This document shows positions 36,452 to 45,333 of a stretch of DNA of 64,000 nt, piece after piece (the first letter of the stretch is position 1; each line of letters starts with the position of its first letter). A program made the translations under genes and the position numbers. The notes beneath the pieces are model-generated. The model was not told the DNA's origin, searched no databases, and worked only from the letters and a program-made list of their open reading frames with translations. Source of the stretch: an uncultured Collinsella sp. (GTDB lineage: Bacteria; Actinomycetota; Coriobacteriia; Coriobacteriales; Coriobacteriaceae); NCBI GenBank assembly GCA_900541235.1, contig UQIW01000001.1, positions 1-64,000 on the forward strand, in the 5' to 3' direction.

Positions 36452-39283
36452 CTACTCCCCCAGCAGGGCCTTCTCGGGCGTGATCGGCAGCGAACGAACC
36501 TGGTGGCCGGTGGCGTGTGCGACGGCCGAGGCGACGGCGGCGAGCGGCGTGTTGATGACGACCTCGCCGATCGACTTGGCGCCAAACGGGCCCGTCGGCT
36601 CGTAGCTCGGCTCAAAGGCCACGCGAATACTGCCGATATCCAGGCGCGTGGGCAGCTTGTAGCTCATAAAGTTACCGGTGCGCAGGCGGCCGCGGTCGTC
36701 GTGCTCGACGATCTCGTAGAGCGCGTGACCGATACCCTGGGCAATGCCGCCCTCGGCCTGGACGCGCGCGAGCGCCTCATTGATCACAGTGCCGCAGTCC
36801 ACAGCCGCCGCATAGTCCACCACAGTCACCTTGCCGGTAGCCTTGTCGACCTCGACCTCGGCAATGCCGGCCATAAAAGGCGGAGGCGAAACGGGCAGGC
36901 AGGCAGAGGCATGCGAGGTGAGCGCGTCGCCGCCCGCGATGTTCTTGACGCACAGGTTGGCAAAGTCGCGCAGCGTGAGATAGCGGTTCTGCTCGCGCGC
37001 GGCACGCTCGTCGGACAGGCGCACGTACTGGCCATCGAAGACCACGTCGGCGGCGTCCACGTCCCACATCTGGGCAGCCTTGGCGCAAATCTTCTCACGC
37101 AGCTCGGTTGCGGCGTTCTTGGCGGCAAGGCCCGTCACGTACGTGCCCGAGCTCGCGTACGAGCCGGCATCGAACGGCGAAACGTCGGTGTCCACGCCGC
37201 GCACCACGATCAGCGAGCTCTCAACGCCCAGCTCCTCGGCGGCAATCTGCGCCAGGATCGTGTCGACGCCCATGCCGTTATCGGTGGCGCCGGTGCCGAT
37301 GGTAATGAAGCCGTCCTCTTCCAGGCGCATGTCGATGCCGGCGATATCCACGTTGGAAATGCCCGAGCCCTGCATGGTGAGCGCGCAGCCCAGAGCACGC
37401 ACGCGATCGCCCAGGTCGATGGCTAGCGGCTTGTCGCGCCAACCGATCATGTCCATCGCGCGCAGCAGGCAGCGGTCGAGCGCGCAGGCGTTGAGCTTCT
37501 CGTTGTAGTACTGCGGCATGATCTCGCCCTCGCGCACGATGTTCTTAAGGCGCAGGTCGGCGGGGTCCATGTGCAGCATATCGGCGAGCTCGTTGACGGC
37601 GCTCTCCACGGCAAACTGGCCCTGGGTGGCACCGTAGCCGCGATACGCGCCGCCGCGGTTGGTATTGGTGTAGACGGCGTCCCAGCTAAAGCGGCTCGCC
37701 TTCACGTGGTTGTAGATGGGCAAGCTCTTGTGGCCCGAAAGACCGATCGTCGTGGTAGCATGCTCGCCATACGCGCCGGCGTTGGACAGCGTGTGCAGAT
37801 CGATGGCCGTGATGGTACCGTCGTTCATGGCGCCCAGCTTAACGGTCATCTGCATCTGGTGGCGCGAGTTGCCCGCAGTGATGGTCTCCTCACGGGTGTA
37901 GCAGCAGTAACTCGGACGACCGGTCTGCTGGGTCACAAACGCAACAAAGATCTCGCAGCAGCCCGTCTGCTTGGAGCCAAAGCCGCCGCCGATGCGCGGC
38001 TTAATGACCTGCACCTGCGACTGCGGGATATCGAGCGACTGCGCGACCATGCGGCGCACGTGGAAGGGCACCTGCGTAGAGGTGGTCACCGAGATGCGCC
38101 CGAACGCGTCGGTCGTCGCGAAGGCGCGGAAGGTTTCCATGGGCGCGGTCTGCGTGGCCTGGCTGGTGTAGGTGCGGGTAAAGACGATGTCGCTCTGGGC
38201 GAAGGCCTCGTCCAAGTCGCCAAAGTCGCTCGTGCCGCTGCATACCAAGTTGCGCGGGACGTCGCCGCCCTGCGGGAACATAAAGGTCACGTCGCCCTCG
38301 GGGTGGACCACGATGTCGTTATCGAGCGCCTTGGTAAAGTCGAGCAGCGGCTCAAGCACCTCATAGTCGACCTTAATGAGTTTGAGCGCCTTGTCGGCAG
38401 CCTCCTCAGTCTCGGCGGCGACGATCGCCACCTCCTCGTTTTGGTAGCGTACGAGGTTCTCAAGGATCAGGCGGTCGTAGGGACTCGGCTGCGGATAGCT
38501 CTGGCCAGCGATGGTAAAGCGGCGCTTGGGCACGTCCTCGTAGGTGTAGACGCCCACCACGCCAGGCACCTTCAGGGCGCGCGACGTGTCGATGGAGCGG
38601 ATCTTGGCGCGGGCATACGGGCTGCGCTTGAGCTTAACGATGAGCGCGCCGGCGGGCACCATGTCGCCCGTGTAGACAGGACGGCCCTCGAGCAAGGCCT
38701 TCGAATCCTTCTTGGGCTGCTTGTGGGTGATCTGCTTGTAGGAGACACCGTCACAGCTGGTGTCGTTGACCGGCAGCTCGGGCATCTCAAAGCCAACCTG
38801 CACGCCGGACTCGTTGAGGAAGCGCACGATAGCGCGCAGCTGGCTCTCGTAGCCGCTGCAGCGGCAGAGATTGCCGGCGAGCTGGCGCGAGAGCTCCTCG
38901 CGCGTGGCAACGAGGCTCGGGTCCTCCTTGGCGGCGCGGGCAAGCGCCAGCACGTTCATGATGAGGCCGGGGGCGCAAAAACCGCACTGCTCAGCGCCTT
39001 CGGCAGCCATCGCACGGGCGAGCGCCTCGGACTCGGCCTTGAGGCCCTCGAGCGTGGTGATGGTGTGGCCCTCGACACGCGCGGCGGGAACCGAGCAGCT
39101 CAGCACCGGGTCGCCGTCGAGCCACACCGTGCACAGGCCACAGTTGGTGGTCTCGCAGGCGCAGCGCACCGACGCGCAGCCCTGCTCACGCAGCAGCGCA
39201 AAGAGCATGGTGTCGGGGGCAATCTGAACCTTGACCTTACGGCCGTTGAGCGTAAAGGAAAGATCGATGAGTTTGGCAGCCAT
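36452..39283 (-). CDS. xanthine dehydrogenase-family protein: fused [2Fe-2S] and molybdopterin subunits
   Basis: A 943-residue molybdenum hydroxylase. The N-terminal ferredoxin-like domain has Cys in CETTNCGLCTVWLDG. A second 2Fe-2S domain has CGFCAPG and NLCRCSGYESQL. The molybdopterin domains follow (RIGGGFGSKQTG), with the catalytic Glu in GAKSIGEV near the C-terminus. The fusion of small and large subunits, with a separate FAD subunit, resembles Mop/aldehyde oxidoreductases and selenium-dependent xanthine dehydrogenases. The substrate (purine, nicotinate or aldehyde) cannot be set from sequence. The ATG overlaps the FAD-subunit stop by one base. It needs the molybdenum cofactor. Confidence 0.88.
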   Translation of the reverse strand: MAAKLIDLSFTLNGRKVKVQIAPDTMLFALLREQGCASVRCACETTNCGLCTVWLDGDPVLSCSVPAARVEGHTITTLEGLKAESEALARAMAAEGAEQCGFCAPGLIMNVLALARAAKEDPSLVATREELSRQLAGNLCRCSGYESQLRAIVRFLNESGVQVGFEMPELPVNDTSCDGVSYKQITHKQPKKDSKALLEGRPVYTGDMVPAGALIVKLKRSPYARAKIRSIDTSRALKVPGVVGVYTYEDVPKRRFTIAGQSYPQPSPYDRLILENLVRYQNEEVAIVAAETEEAADKALKLIKVDYEVLEPLLDFTKALDNDIVVHPEGDVTFMFPQGGDVPRNLVCSGTSDFGDLDEAFAQSDIVFTRTYTSQATQTAPMETFRAFATTDAFGRISVTTSTQVPFHVRRMVAQSLDIPQSQVQVIKPRIGGGFGSKQTGCCEIFVAFVTQQTGRPSYCCYTREETITAGNSRHQMQMTVKLGAMNDGTITAIDLHTLSNAGAYGEHATTTIGLSGHKSLPIYNHVKASRFSWDAVYTNTNRGGAYRGYGATQGQFAVESAVNELADMLHMDPADLRLKNIVREGEIMPQYYNEKLNACALDRCLLRAMDMIGWRDKPLAIDLGDRVRALGCALTMQGSGISNVDIAGIDMRLEEDGFITIGTGATDNGMGVDTILAQIAAEELGVESSLIVVRGVDTDVSPFDAGSYASSGTYVTGLAAKNAATELREKICAKAAQMWDVDAADVVFDGQYVRLSDERAAREQNRYLTLRDFANLCVKNIAGGDALTSHASACLPVSPPPFMAGIAEVEVDKATGKVTVVDYAAAVDCGTVINEALARVQAEGGIAQGIGHALYEIVEHDDRGRLRTGNFMSYKLPTRLDIGSIRVAFEPSYEPTGPFGAKSIGEVVINTPLAAVASAVAHATGHQVRSLPITPEKALLGE

Positions 39284-40197
39284 TAGCGCACCTCGCTAGA
39301 ATCGACGCCGGGCACGCGGCGGCAGGAATACTCGTCCGTGGCAAACTTAGGAATCTGCACGCCCTCGAACTCGCGGGCAAGCGCGGCCGAAAGCTCGATG
39401 CCGGCGGCGCGGCGCACGGCCTGAATCGCTAGCGGAGCCGAGATGCGGCGGCGGTAGTCGGCCGAGCCCCACATGTTGGTGCCGTAGCTCAGGGCACGCA
39501 CGGATGCGGCCAAGGCGCGCAGCTCGTCCTCGGAAGGCTGCTCGTTCACCAGACCGCACGCCTCGCCCTGCAGCAGGGTCGCGCGCAGCGGGCGAGCACC
39601 CACGGTGACGTGCCAGGTGTTGTCCCACCAGGCGGCGGTGACGTTGAGCGAGGGGAAGTCGGTCGCAGCCTTGCGCACGGCCTCGTAGCTCGCACGGTAG
39701 TCGTGTTTAACGACCACGATGTGCTCGATCACGTCGCGCACGTAACCCATGTCGACGAACTCGGCGAGCGGCACGCGGCCGGCGCCCGTCAGCTCAACAT
39801 AGGAATCGAGCGCCAAAAAGGCCGAGAGCACGTCCGAGAAGCCAAAGCGACCGTAGATGCTGCCGCCCACCGTGGCGGTGTTACGCAGCTGCACGCCCAC
39901 GATATCGTGAACGGCGAACTCAAAGACATGGTTGACGAGCACGTTGAGCTCGGCATGGCGCTCGAGCTGGCGCAGGGTGCACATGGCACCGATGCGAAAC
40001 TCGGTCTCGGTCTCCTCGATCTGATCGAGCCCGCAGGCCGAAAGGTCAATCGCCGTCGCCACGCGACGCGAACCCAGGCGCATCCAAATGCCACCGCCCA
40101 CAATCTTGTTGTTGCGGTTCTTCTGCAAGAGCTCATAGGCTTCGGCCGCGTTTCCAACACGGACGTAGGTACCGAACTTGAGCACGTTCTCCCCCAT
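39283..40197 (-). CDS. FAD-binding subunit of the xanthine dehydrogenase-like enzyme
   Basis: A 304-residue CoxM/XdhB-type subunit. The FAD loop reads NKIVGGGIWMRLGSRRV. The second FAD motif (NTATVGGSIYGRFGFSD) is clear. The C-terminal CO_deh_flav_C domain ends in VRALSYGTNMWGSADYRRRI, typical of the family. It carries electrons from the 2Fe-2S clusters to NAD or another acceptor. First gene of the two-gene operon. Confidence 0.88.
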   Translation of the reverse strand: MGENVLKFGTYVRVGNAAEAYELLQKNRNNKIVGGGIWMRLGSRRVATAIDLSACGLDQIEETETEFRIGAMCTLRQLERHAELNVLVNHVFEFAVHDIVGVQLRNTATVGGSIYGRFGFSDVLSAFLALDSYVELTGAGRVPLAEFVDMGYVRDVIEHIVVVKHDYRASYEAVRKAATDFPSLNVTAAWWDNTWHVTVGARPLRATLLQGEACGLVNEQPSEDELRALAASVRALSYGTNMWGSADYRRRISAPLAIQAVRRAAGIELSAALAREFEGVQIPKFATDEYSCRRVPGVDSSEVR

Positions 40198-40276
40198 CTC
40201 TCCACTTGTCCAGTACTTTTAAGTGTACCAAACGAGGGGCCGCACACCGTTTTAGGACAAAATCCACCCACCCATC

Positions 40277-40351
40277 CATAACTTGCGGTGATATACGGAC
40301 TGATTAGCCGTTCTGGGACGCTTAACAGTCCGTATATCACCGCAAGTTATG
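40277..40351. repeat. palindromic repeat D with 26-bp perfect arms
   Basis: Arms at 40277-40302 and 40326-40351 are exact inverses; the core reads CTTGCGGTGATATACGGACT. It shares TTGCGGTGA-ATA----CTG with repeats A-C, but both arms carry the same changes, so it is a separate lineage of the family. Confidence 0.9.
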
Positions 40352-40370
40352 AGGAGTCCTCCGGGATAGA

Positions 40371-40400
40371 AAAGGCTCCCAGCCGGAATGGCTGGGAGCC
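40371..40400 (-). terminator. gdhA terminator
   Basis: An 11-bp perfect stem GGCTCCCAGCC with loop ATTCC (minus strand), followed by TTTT. It lies about 28 bases beyond the gdhA stop. Confidence 0.9.
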
Positions 40401-40427
40401 TCATCACATGCTATATCGAGCGAAGAT

Positions 40428-41783
40428 TTAGCAGACGCCCTGGGCGAGCATGGCGTCGGCGACCTTCAGGAAGCCAGCGATGTTGGCGCCCATGACAAAG
40501 TTGCCCTCCTGGCCATACTCCTTGGCGGTGTCGTCCACGTTGTGGAACATGCCACGCATGAGCTGCTCGAGCTTGCCGTCGACCTCCTCGAAGGTCCAGG
40601 ACAGGTGCTCAGCGTTCTGGCTCATCTCAAGGCCGGACACGAGCACGCCACCGGCGTTAGCAGCCTTACCGGGCATAAAGGCGACGCCGTTCTCCTGGAA
40701 GTAGGTCGTGGCCTCGATGGTCGTGGGCATGTTCGCGCCCTCGCCGACCACCTTGCAGCCGTTGGCGACGAGCGCCTGGGCGTCCTCGAGCAGCAGCGTG
40801 TTCTCGCGAGCGCAGGGCAGCGCGATGTCGCAGGGCAGCTGCCACACGCCGCGGCCGTCGCCCTCGTGCCACACGGCGTTGGGCTTCTCGTCAACGTACA
40901 TAGCGAGCGTGACACCCTTGTCGTGGCCGGAGCGCTTCTTGTTGTAGACATGCTCGAGCACGGTGTAGTCGATGCCGTCGGGATCCTCGACCCAGCCATG
41001 GGTGTCGGAGCAGGCCAGCACCTTGCCGCCGAGCTGGGAGACCTTCTGGACCGCGTAGATGGCGACGTTACCGGAGCCGTGAACGACGACGTTCTTGCCC
41101 TCGAAGGAGTCGCCGCGGCTCTTGAGGTACTCGTCCACAAAGTAGGCCAGACCGTAACCGGTGGCCTCGGTACGGGCGAGCGAGCCGCCAAAGGAGAGGC
41201 CCTTGCCGGTAAGGACGCCGGCCCACTCGTTGGTCAGGCGCTTGTACTGACCGAACAGGTAGGCAACCTCGCGGCCGCCAACGCCCAGGTCGCCGGCGGG
41301 AACGTCGGTGTTGGGGCCAATGTGGCGATAGAGCTCGGTCATGAAGGACTGGCAGAAGTGCATGATCTCGTTGTTGGACTTGCCCTTGGGGTCAAAGTCG
41401 GAGCCGCCCTTGCCGCCGCCCATGGGAAGGGTGGTCAGGCTGTTCTTGAGGATTTGCTCCAGGCCCAGGAACTTGAGCATACCCAGAGTGACCGTCGGGT
41501 TAAAGCGCAGGCCGCCCTTGTAGGGTCCAATGGCAGAGTTGAACTCGACGCGGTAACCGCGGTTGACCTGAACCTTGCCCTGGTCGTCGACCCAGGGGAC
41601 ACGGAACATGACGATCCGCTCGGGCTCGACGAGGCGCTCAAGCAGGGCGGCCTCCTCGTACTCGGGATGGGCGTCGAGCGCCGGCTGGATGGTGCCGAGA
41701 ATCTCGGTCGCGGCCTGGATGAACTCAGGCTGCTCGGGATAGCGGGCCTTGAGCTCTTCGAGAACTTTCTGCGTGTAGCTCAT
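40428..41783 (-). CDS. gdhA: glutamate dehydrogenase (NADP-type)
   Basis: A 451-residue hexameric-type enzyme that aminates 2-oxoglutarate. It has the active-site region KNSLTTLPMGGGKGGSDFDP, NTDVPAGDLGVGGREVAYLF and the dinucleotide site NVVVHGSGNVAIYAVQKV. Length is normal. I chose ATG 41783 because GGAGG stands 4 bases upstream. Single gene with its own terminator. Confidence 0.96.
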   Translation of the reverse strand: MSYTQKVLEELKARYPEQPEFIQAATEILGTIQPALDAHPEYEEAALLERLVEPERIVMFRVPWVDDQGKVQVNRGYRVEFNSAIGPYKGGLRFNPTVTLGMLKFLGLEQILKNSLTTLPMGGGKGGSDFDPKGKSNNEIMHFCQSFMTELYRHIGPNTDVPAGDLGVGGREVAYLFGQYKRLTNEWAGVLTGKGLSFGGSLARTEATGYGLAYFVDEYLKSRGDSFEGKNVVVHGSGNVAIYAVQKVSQLGGKVLACSDTHGWVEDPDGIDYTVLEHVYNKKRSGHDKGVTLAMYVDEKPNAVWHEGDGRGVWQLPCDIALPCARENTLLLEDAQALVANGCKVVGEGANMPTTIEATTYFQENGVAFMPGKAANAGGVLVSGLEMSQNAEHLSWTFEEVDGKLEQLMRGMFHNVDDTAKEYGQEGNFVMGANIAGFLKVADAMLAQGVC

Positions 41784-41997
41784 GCTTCCTCCAATTGATG
41801 GAAAAGAAAAGTGTCGTTCGAGGCGCCCCATGCGCCGCGAGCTTTATCGAGTATGGATAATATCGCACTGTTGCAGCGAAGTTTCGCATAAGCCGACGAG
41901 CAGATGTTTCGTTTTGATTACGATGCAGGTAGAAGCGTTTTTGAGTGCCCAACGCGCAAATCGCGTGTTTCGAAGCTGTTTCGTCCACATGTTCCAA

Positions 41998-42026
41998 ACC
42001 ACCACATTGGGCACCTTTGTGGTGGT
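41998..42026 (-). terminator. hairpin after the DUF3343 gene
   Basis: A 9-bp perfect stem ACCACCACA/TGTGGTGGT with an 11-base loop, about 9 bases beyond the stop. Followed by TTGG, so it is a weak terminator at best. Confidence 0.5.
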
Positions 42027-42034
42027 GTTGGTGG

Positions 42035-42430
42035 TTAGAGGACGAGCTGATGGTAGTCGGCAGGGGTTATGCGGCCCTCGGTGGCGGCGCGGAAGGCGGC
42101 GAGCGCATCGCCCGAGAACGGCATGGCCCAGCACAGGCCGCAACCTGCGGTAATGGAGCCGGGCAAAGGCATAATGCGCCCGGGCACGCCGGCATCCAGG
42201 CAAAGCTGCTCGCACTCCATCACATCGAAGGTGCTGTCGAACGAAACGATAATCTTGCGCTCGTGGTCGAGGGCATCACCGGACGGGCCTTCGCGATGTG
42301 CCTCGCGATACGCCGCGGCGTCCGCTTCCTCTTCCGCAGTATGTCCACAGCCACCGCAGCCGCAGGTACAGGGCTCGGAACCATCGCAAGTGCAAGGCTC
42401 TCCCGTGTCGGGACAAATATCGTGAGACAT
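42035..42430 (-). CDS. DUF3343 (putative Se/S carrier-like) protein with Cys-rich N-terminus
   Basis: A 131-residue protein. The first 30 residues are Cys-rich (CPDTGEPCTCDGSEPCTCGC). The C-terminal 75 residues form a DUF3343 domain (IIVSFDSTFDVMECEQLCLD, then GVPGRIMPLP) with a conserved Cys motif in GCGLCWAMPF. This domain is named for a proposed role in carrying selenium or sulfur. Its place beside mobA, tRNA-Sec, selB and selA fits delivery of selenium for selenophosphate or cofactor maturation. The Cys-rich head is unusual. It starts 15 bases after mobA on the same strand. Confidence 0.78.
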   Translation of the reverse strand: MSHDICPDTGEPCTCDGSEPCTCGCGGCGHTAEEEADAAAYREAHREGPSGDALDHERKIIVSFDSTFDVMECEQLCLDAGVPGRIMPLPGSITAGCGLCWAMPFSGDALAAFRAATEGRITPADYHQLVL

Positions 42431-42445
42431 GGCAACTCCAATCGT

Positions 42446-43078
42446 CTAGGCGAGTAACTCGGCCGCCGCAAACTCCTCGGGCGTATTGACGTTTTCGAAG
42501 CAGAGCGTCGAGCCCGCGGCCTTAACGATCTGCGGTTCATCTATATAACCAGCCTGAACGCGATTGATCAGGCAGCGAATGCGTTGGCGGTCGCAGGAGA
42601 GCAGCTCTTGGGCAACTGGCGCACATGCGTCACGGCGCCAGACGGCGCAAAGCGGCTCAATGCCACGCTCCTCGCGCGGCACGCACACGTCGAGCGCCTC
42701 AGCCTCAACACGATCGGCGAGCGCGCCGATGAGTTCCGGCGAGACAAACGGCATATCGCAAGCGACGATCGCCACGAACGGCAATCGCGCCGCGGCCAAC
42801 GAACTCGCGATGCCGCGCATGGCACCCGCCGGCCCCTCAAGGTCCGACACTATTCGCGGCACCAGACCGCCAAACGCGCGCTGCTCAAGATAGACAAGCT
42901 CGCTGGGACGCGAAGTCGTCACGACTAACTCGCCGGCAACTGGCGCCAGCCGACCCAGCACGCGCTCGATGAGCGGCTCGCCGCAAAACGCCATGCGTGC
43001 CTTGTCACAGCCCATGCGCGAGGACATCCCGCCCGCCTGGACGACGCAAGAAAGATCGGCCCGTCTTACGGTAGTCAT
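42446..43078 (-). CDS. mobA: molybdenum cofactor guanylyltransferase
   Basis: A 210-residue enzyme adding GMP to molybdopterin to make the MGD form used by formate dehydrogenase-type enzymes. The signature is VVQAGGMSSRMGCDKARMAF (LxGGxSxRMGxDK type). VACDMPFVSPELIGAL follows. The C-terminus has the usual LCFENVNTPEEFAAAE. I chose ATG 43078 because it starts just before the signature. A longer frame would run through the tRNA-Sec gene. It serves FdhF and the orphan molybdopterin enzyme. Confidence 0.9.
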   Translation of the reverse strand: MTTVRRADLSCVVQAGGMSSRMGCDKARMAFCGEPLIERVLGRLAPVAGELVVTTSRPSELVYLEQRAFGGLVPRIVSDLEGPAGAMRGIASSLAAARLPFVAIVACDMPFVSPELIGALADRVEAEALDVCVPREERGIEPLCAVWRRDACAPVAQELLSCDRQRIRCLINRVQAGYIDEPQIVKAAGSTLCFENVNTPEEFAAAELLA

Positions 43079-43232
43079 ACGGCAAACCACCCCCATCGGC
43101 ATGCTCAAAACCCGGCACACGAAGCCAAATACCGTCGCCGATAAAGCGGGCGGTACGGCAAACCCGTGCAAAAACAAACAGCGCCTTTGCGGCACGCAGC
43201 AAGACCGCGAGCACAAAAGCGCTGGTAGCGTA

Positions 43233-43329
43233 TGGCGGGAACGTATGTGAATCGAACACATCCAAGACGTTTTGCACGCCTCGCAACGGTTTTGAGGACC
43301 GCGGAGCCCACCGGAGCCCATCCGTTCCC
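43233..43329 (-). tRNA. selC: selenocysteine tRNA (anticodon UCA)
   Basis: A 97-base tRNA on the minus strand, starting GGGAACGGATGGGCTCCGGT and ending with an encoded CCA. It has a long acceptor stem (7 pairs plus a G-A eighth position), a 6-bp D stem with a 4-base loop as in other tRNA-Sec, anticodon loop CCTCAAA (anticodon TCA), a variable arm of about 7 bp and a 5-bp T stem. Position 33 is C instead of the usual U. It lies 36 bases after selB, completing selA-selB-selC. Confidence 0.9.
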
Positions 43330-43365
43330 AAGTGCGGCGGTATTTTACCAAACCGAGCAGCCAAT

Positions 43366-45333
43366 CTAGCGCAGGGACCTCAGGCCACCGGCCTCCTTGT
43401 CGAGCACCGTAAAGCGTACGGCATCCAGGTGCTCCAAGATGCTGATGGCGCGTTTGCGCGACACGCCCAGGGCCTCGCGCAGCACGCTCGTGGTGGCTGC
43501 GCCGCCGGCTGCCTCAATGGCGGCAGCGACGAGCTCACGCGCATGGGCCTCGGCAGCAGCGGACAGGGCAACGTCGCGCTCGACCTTAACGATCGAGCGG
43601 TTGAGCGAAAGCTCGCGCAGGGCACGCGTCATGGTGTCGCGGCCGAGCTGCAACTGCTTGCCCACCTCGGGCAACGTCGGTGCATCGAGGCCGGCTTCGT
43701 CCAACAAGGCAACGATACGTTCGCAAGCCTCTCGCACCACGCGTGCCGCAGCGGCGGCCGAATGCGGATCAAATACCTCGGCGCCCTCGGCGGCGCACAC
43801 GCCACGCGAGCAGCCTTCGGCAATCAGAGCCGCGGCAACGCCTTCATCCGCGGCGGGCCAGGCGGCATGGGCAACGGCGCCGGGCGTAAAGCCCGTCTCC
43901 TTGGGGGCAGCGGCGTGCATGGCGGACAGGGTCGCCGCCAGCGTGCCCATCGCGGCATCGAGCGCGGAAGCATCTGCGTACAGCGGGCCATCCGAGCCAG
44001 CAAGCACGCAAGCAGCGCCCTTCGCCACCAACTCGCGCAACGCCGCCTCAGCCTCACCGGCAACAAGATCGAGCGCCGCGGTAACATCGGCAGCCGCAAC
44101 CGGCAGCGCTTGCAGCGCCAGCCATGCATCCACCGCGCCCGCAATATCTCCGGACTCGAGCGCCGCGTACAGCACGCGCTCCCCCTCAGTAAGTTCGCGC
44201 GAACGGCGGCAACGCGACAACAGCACACGCCCTCCACCAATAAGCATGACCGGCGAATAGGACAGCACCACGGCATGGTCGCCGGCACGCAGCGGAAGTG
44301 GTTCCTCCAAGCGTACCTGCACCACTCGCGTCTCGCCCACCGCCATGAGGGCCTCGCCCTCCATGAACATGATGCGGCCGACGACTTCGGCCGTACCCGC
44401 CATCACATGCACGCGCGCACCCGACTCGAGCACACGCGGCTTGGCTCCCTCGCGACCCAAATACGTAAACGCCATCATAAAGCGCAGCGTCTGGCCAAAG
44501 CGACCCTCCACGCCGAGCATCTCACCACGATCGAGCGCAGCGACGCCATCGCCAACCAGGTTGAGCGCCACACGCTGACCGGGCAGCGCCTGCTGCGTGT
44601 CGCCATGCACTTGGATCCCACGTACGCGGCAGGCCGTGCGCGACGGCAGCGCAACGAGCACATCGCCCACCGCAACCGGCGCATCGTGCAGCGTTCCCGT
44701 CACGACGGTGCCGGTGCCCTTGATCGTAAAGCAGCGGTCAATCGGCAAGCGCGGCGCGGCATCGGTACGCTCGGCACGGTCGCGGCAGGAATCCCAGCAG
44801 GTACCAACCTGATCGTCAAGCGCGGCCAGCAGCGCGCCAATCCCCTCGCCGGTCTTGGACGACACGGGGACCATCGGCGCGCCCGCAAACACGGTACCCG
44901 ACAAAAAGTCATCGACATCGAGCTCGGCAAGCTCGGTCATCTCGGCATCGGCCAGGTCACACATCGTCAGCGCCACCACCATATGCGTGACGCCCAGCAG
45001 CTCCAGCACGTGCACGTGCTCGCGCGTCTGCGGCATTACGCCCTCGACGGCAGAGACCACCAGCACGGCAACGTCGATGCCTGTCGCACCCTGTACCATA
45101 GCGCGCAGGTAATGCGCGTGGCCCGGCACGTCGACAAGGCCAACGATCTTGCCGCTCGGCAGTGCCAGTTCGCCAAAGCCCAGCTCCACCGTCATGCCCC
45201 GGCGACGCTCGACCTCCAGGCGATCGGGATTCTTGCCGGTCAGCGCCTCGATCAGTGCCGACTTACCGTGGTCGACGTGACCCGCCGTGCCAACGATAAC
45301 GGGACACTCCACCAGCGCCTGAACCTCACTCAT
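43366..45333 (-). CDS. selB: selenocysteine-specific elongation factor SelB
   Basis: A 655-residue GTPase that brings Sec-tRNA to UGA codons marked by a SECIS hairpin. G1 is GTAGHVDHGKSALIEAL, G3 is DVPGHAHYL, and the EF-Tu-like domains 2 and 3 follow. The C-terminal third consists of winged-helix domains that bind SECIS RNA (LNRSIVKVERDVALSAA, ALGVSRKRAISILEHLDAVR). The ATG overlaps the selA stop by 4 bases (ATGA), so the two are coupled. Confidence 0.95.
   Translation of the reverse strand: MSEVQALVECPVIVGTAGHVDHGKSALIEALTGKNPDRLEVERRRGMTVELGFGELALPSGKIVGLVDVPGHAHYLRAMVQGATGIDVAVLVVSAVEGVMPQTREHVHVLELLGVTHMVVALTMCDLADAEMTELAELDVDDFLSGTVFAGAPMVPVSSKTGEGIGALLAALDDQVGTCWDSCRDRAERTDAAPRLPIDRCFTIKGTGTVVTGTLHDAPVAVGDVLVALPSRTACRVRGIQVHGDTQQALPGQRVALNLVGDGVAALDRGEMLGVEGRFGQTLRFMMAFTYLGREGAKPRVLESGARVHVMAGTAEVVGRIMFMEGEALMAVGETRVVQVRLEEPLPLRAGDHAVVLSYSPVMLIGGGRVLLSRCRRSRELTEGERVLYAALESGDIAGAVDAWLALQALPVAAADVTAALDLVAGEAEAALRELVAKGAACVLAGSDGPLYADASALDAAMGTLAATLSAMHAAAPKETGFTPGAVAHAAWPAADEGVAAALIAEGCSRGVCAAEGAEVFDPHSAAAAARVVREACERIVALLDEAGLDAPTLPEVGKQLQLGRDTMTRALRELSLNRSIVKVERDVALSAAAEAHARELVAAAIEAAGGAATTSVLREALGVSRKRAISILEHLDAVRFTVLDKEAGGLRSLR

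Larger units (their letters stand above)
40198..40427. other. intergenic: palindrome D and gdhA terminator
   Basis: The region lies between gdhA and the FAD-subunit gene. It holds a 26-bp-arm palindrome and the gdhA terminator, and must also contain the promoter of the molybdenum hydroxylase operon, which I could not place. Confidence 0.6.

Noticed and set aside
42446..43351. Long form of mobA starting at 43351
   Set aside because: It would be translated through the tRNA-Sec gene. The conserved protein begins at ATG 43078.
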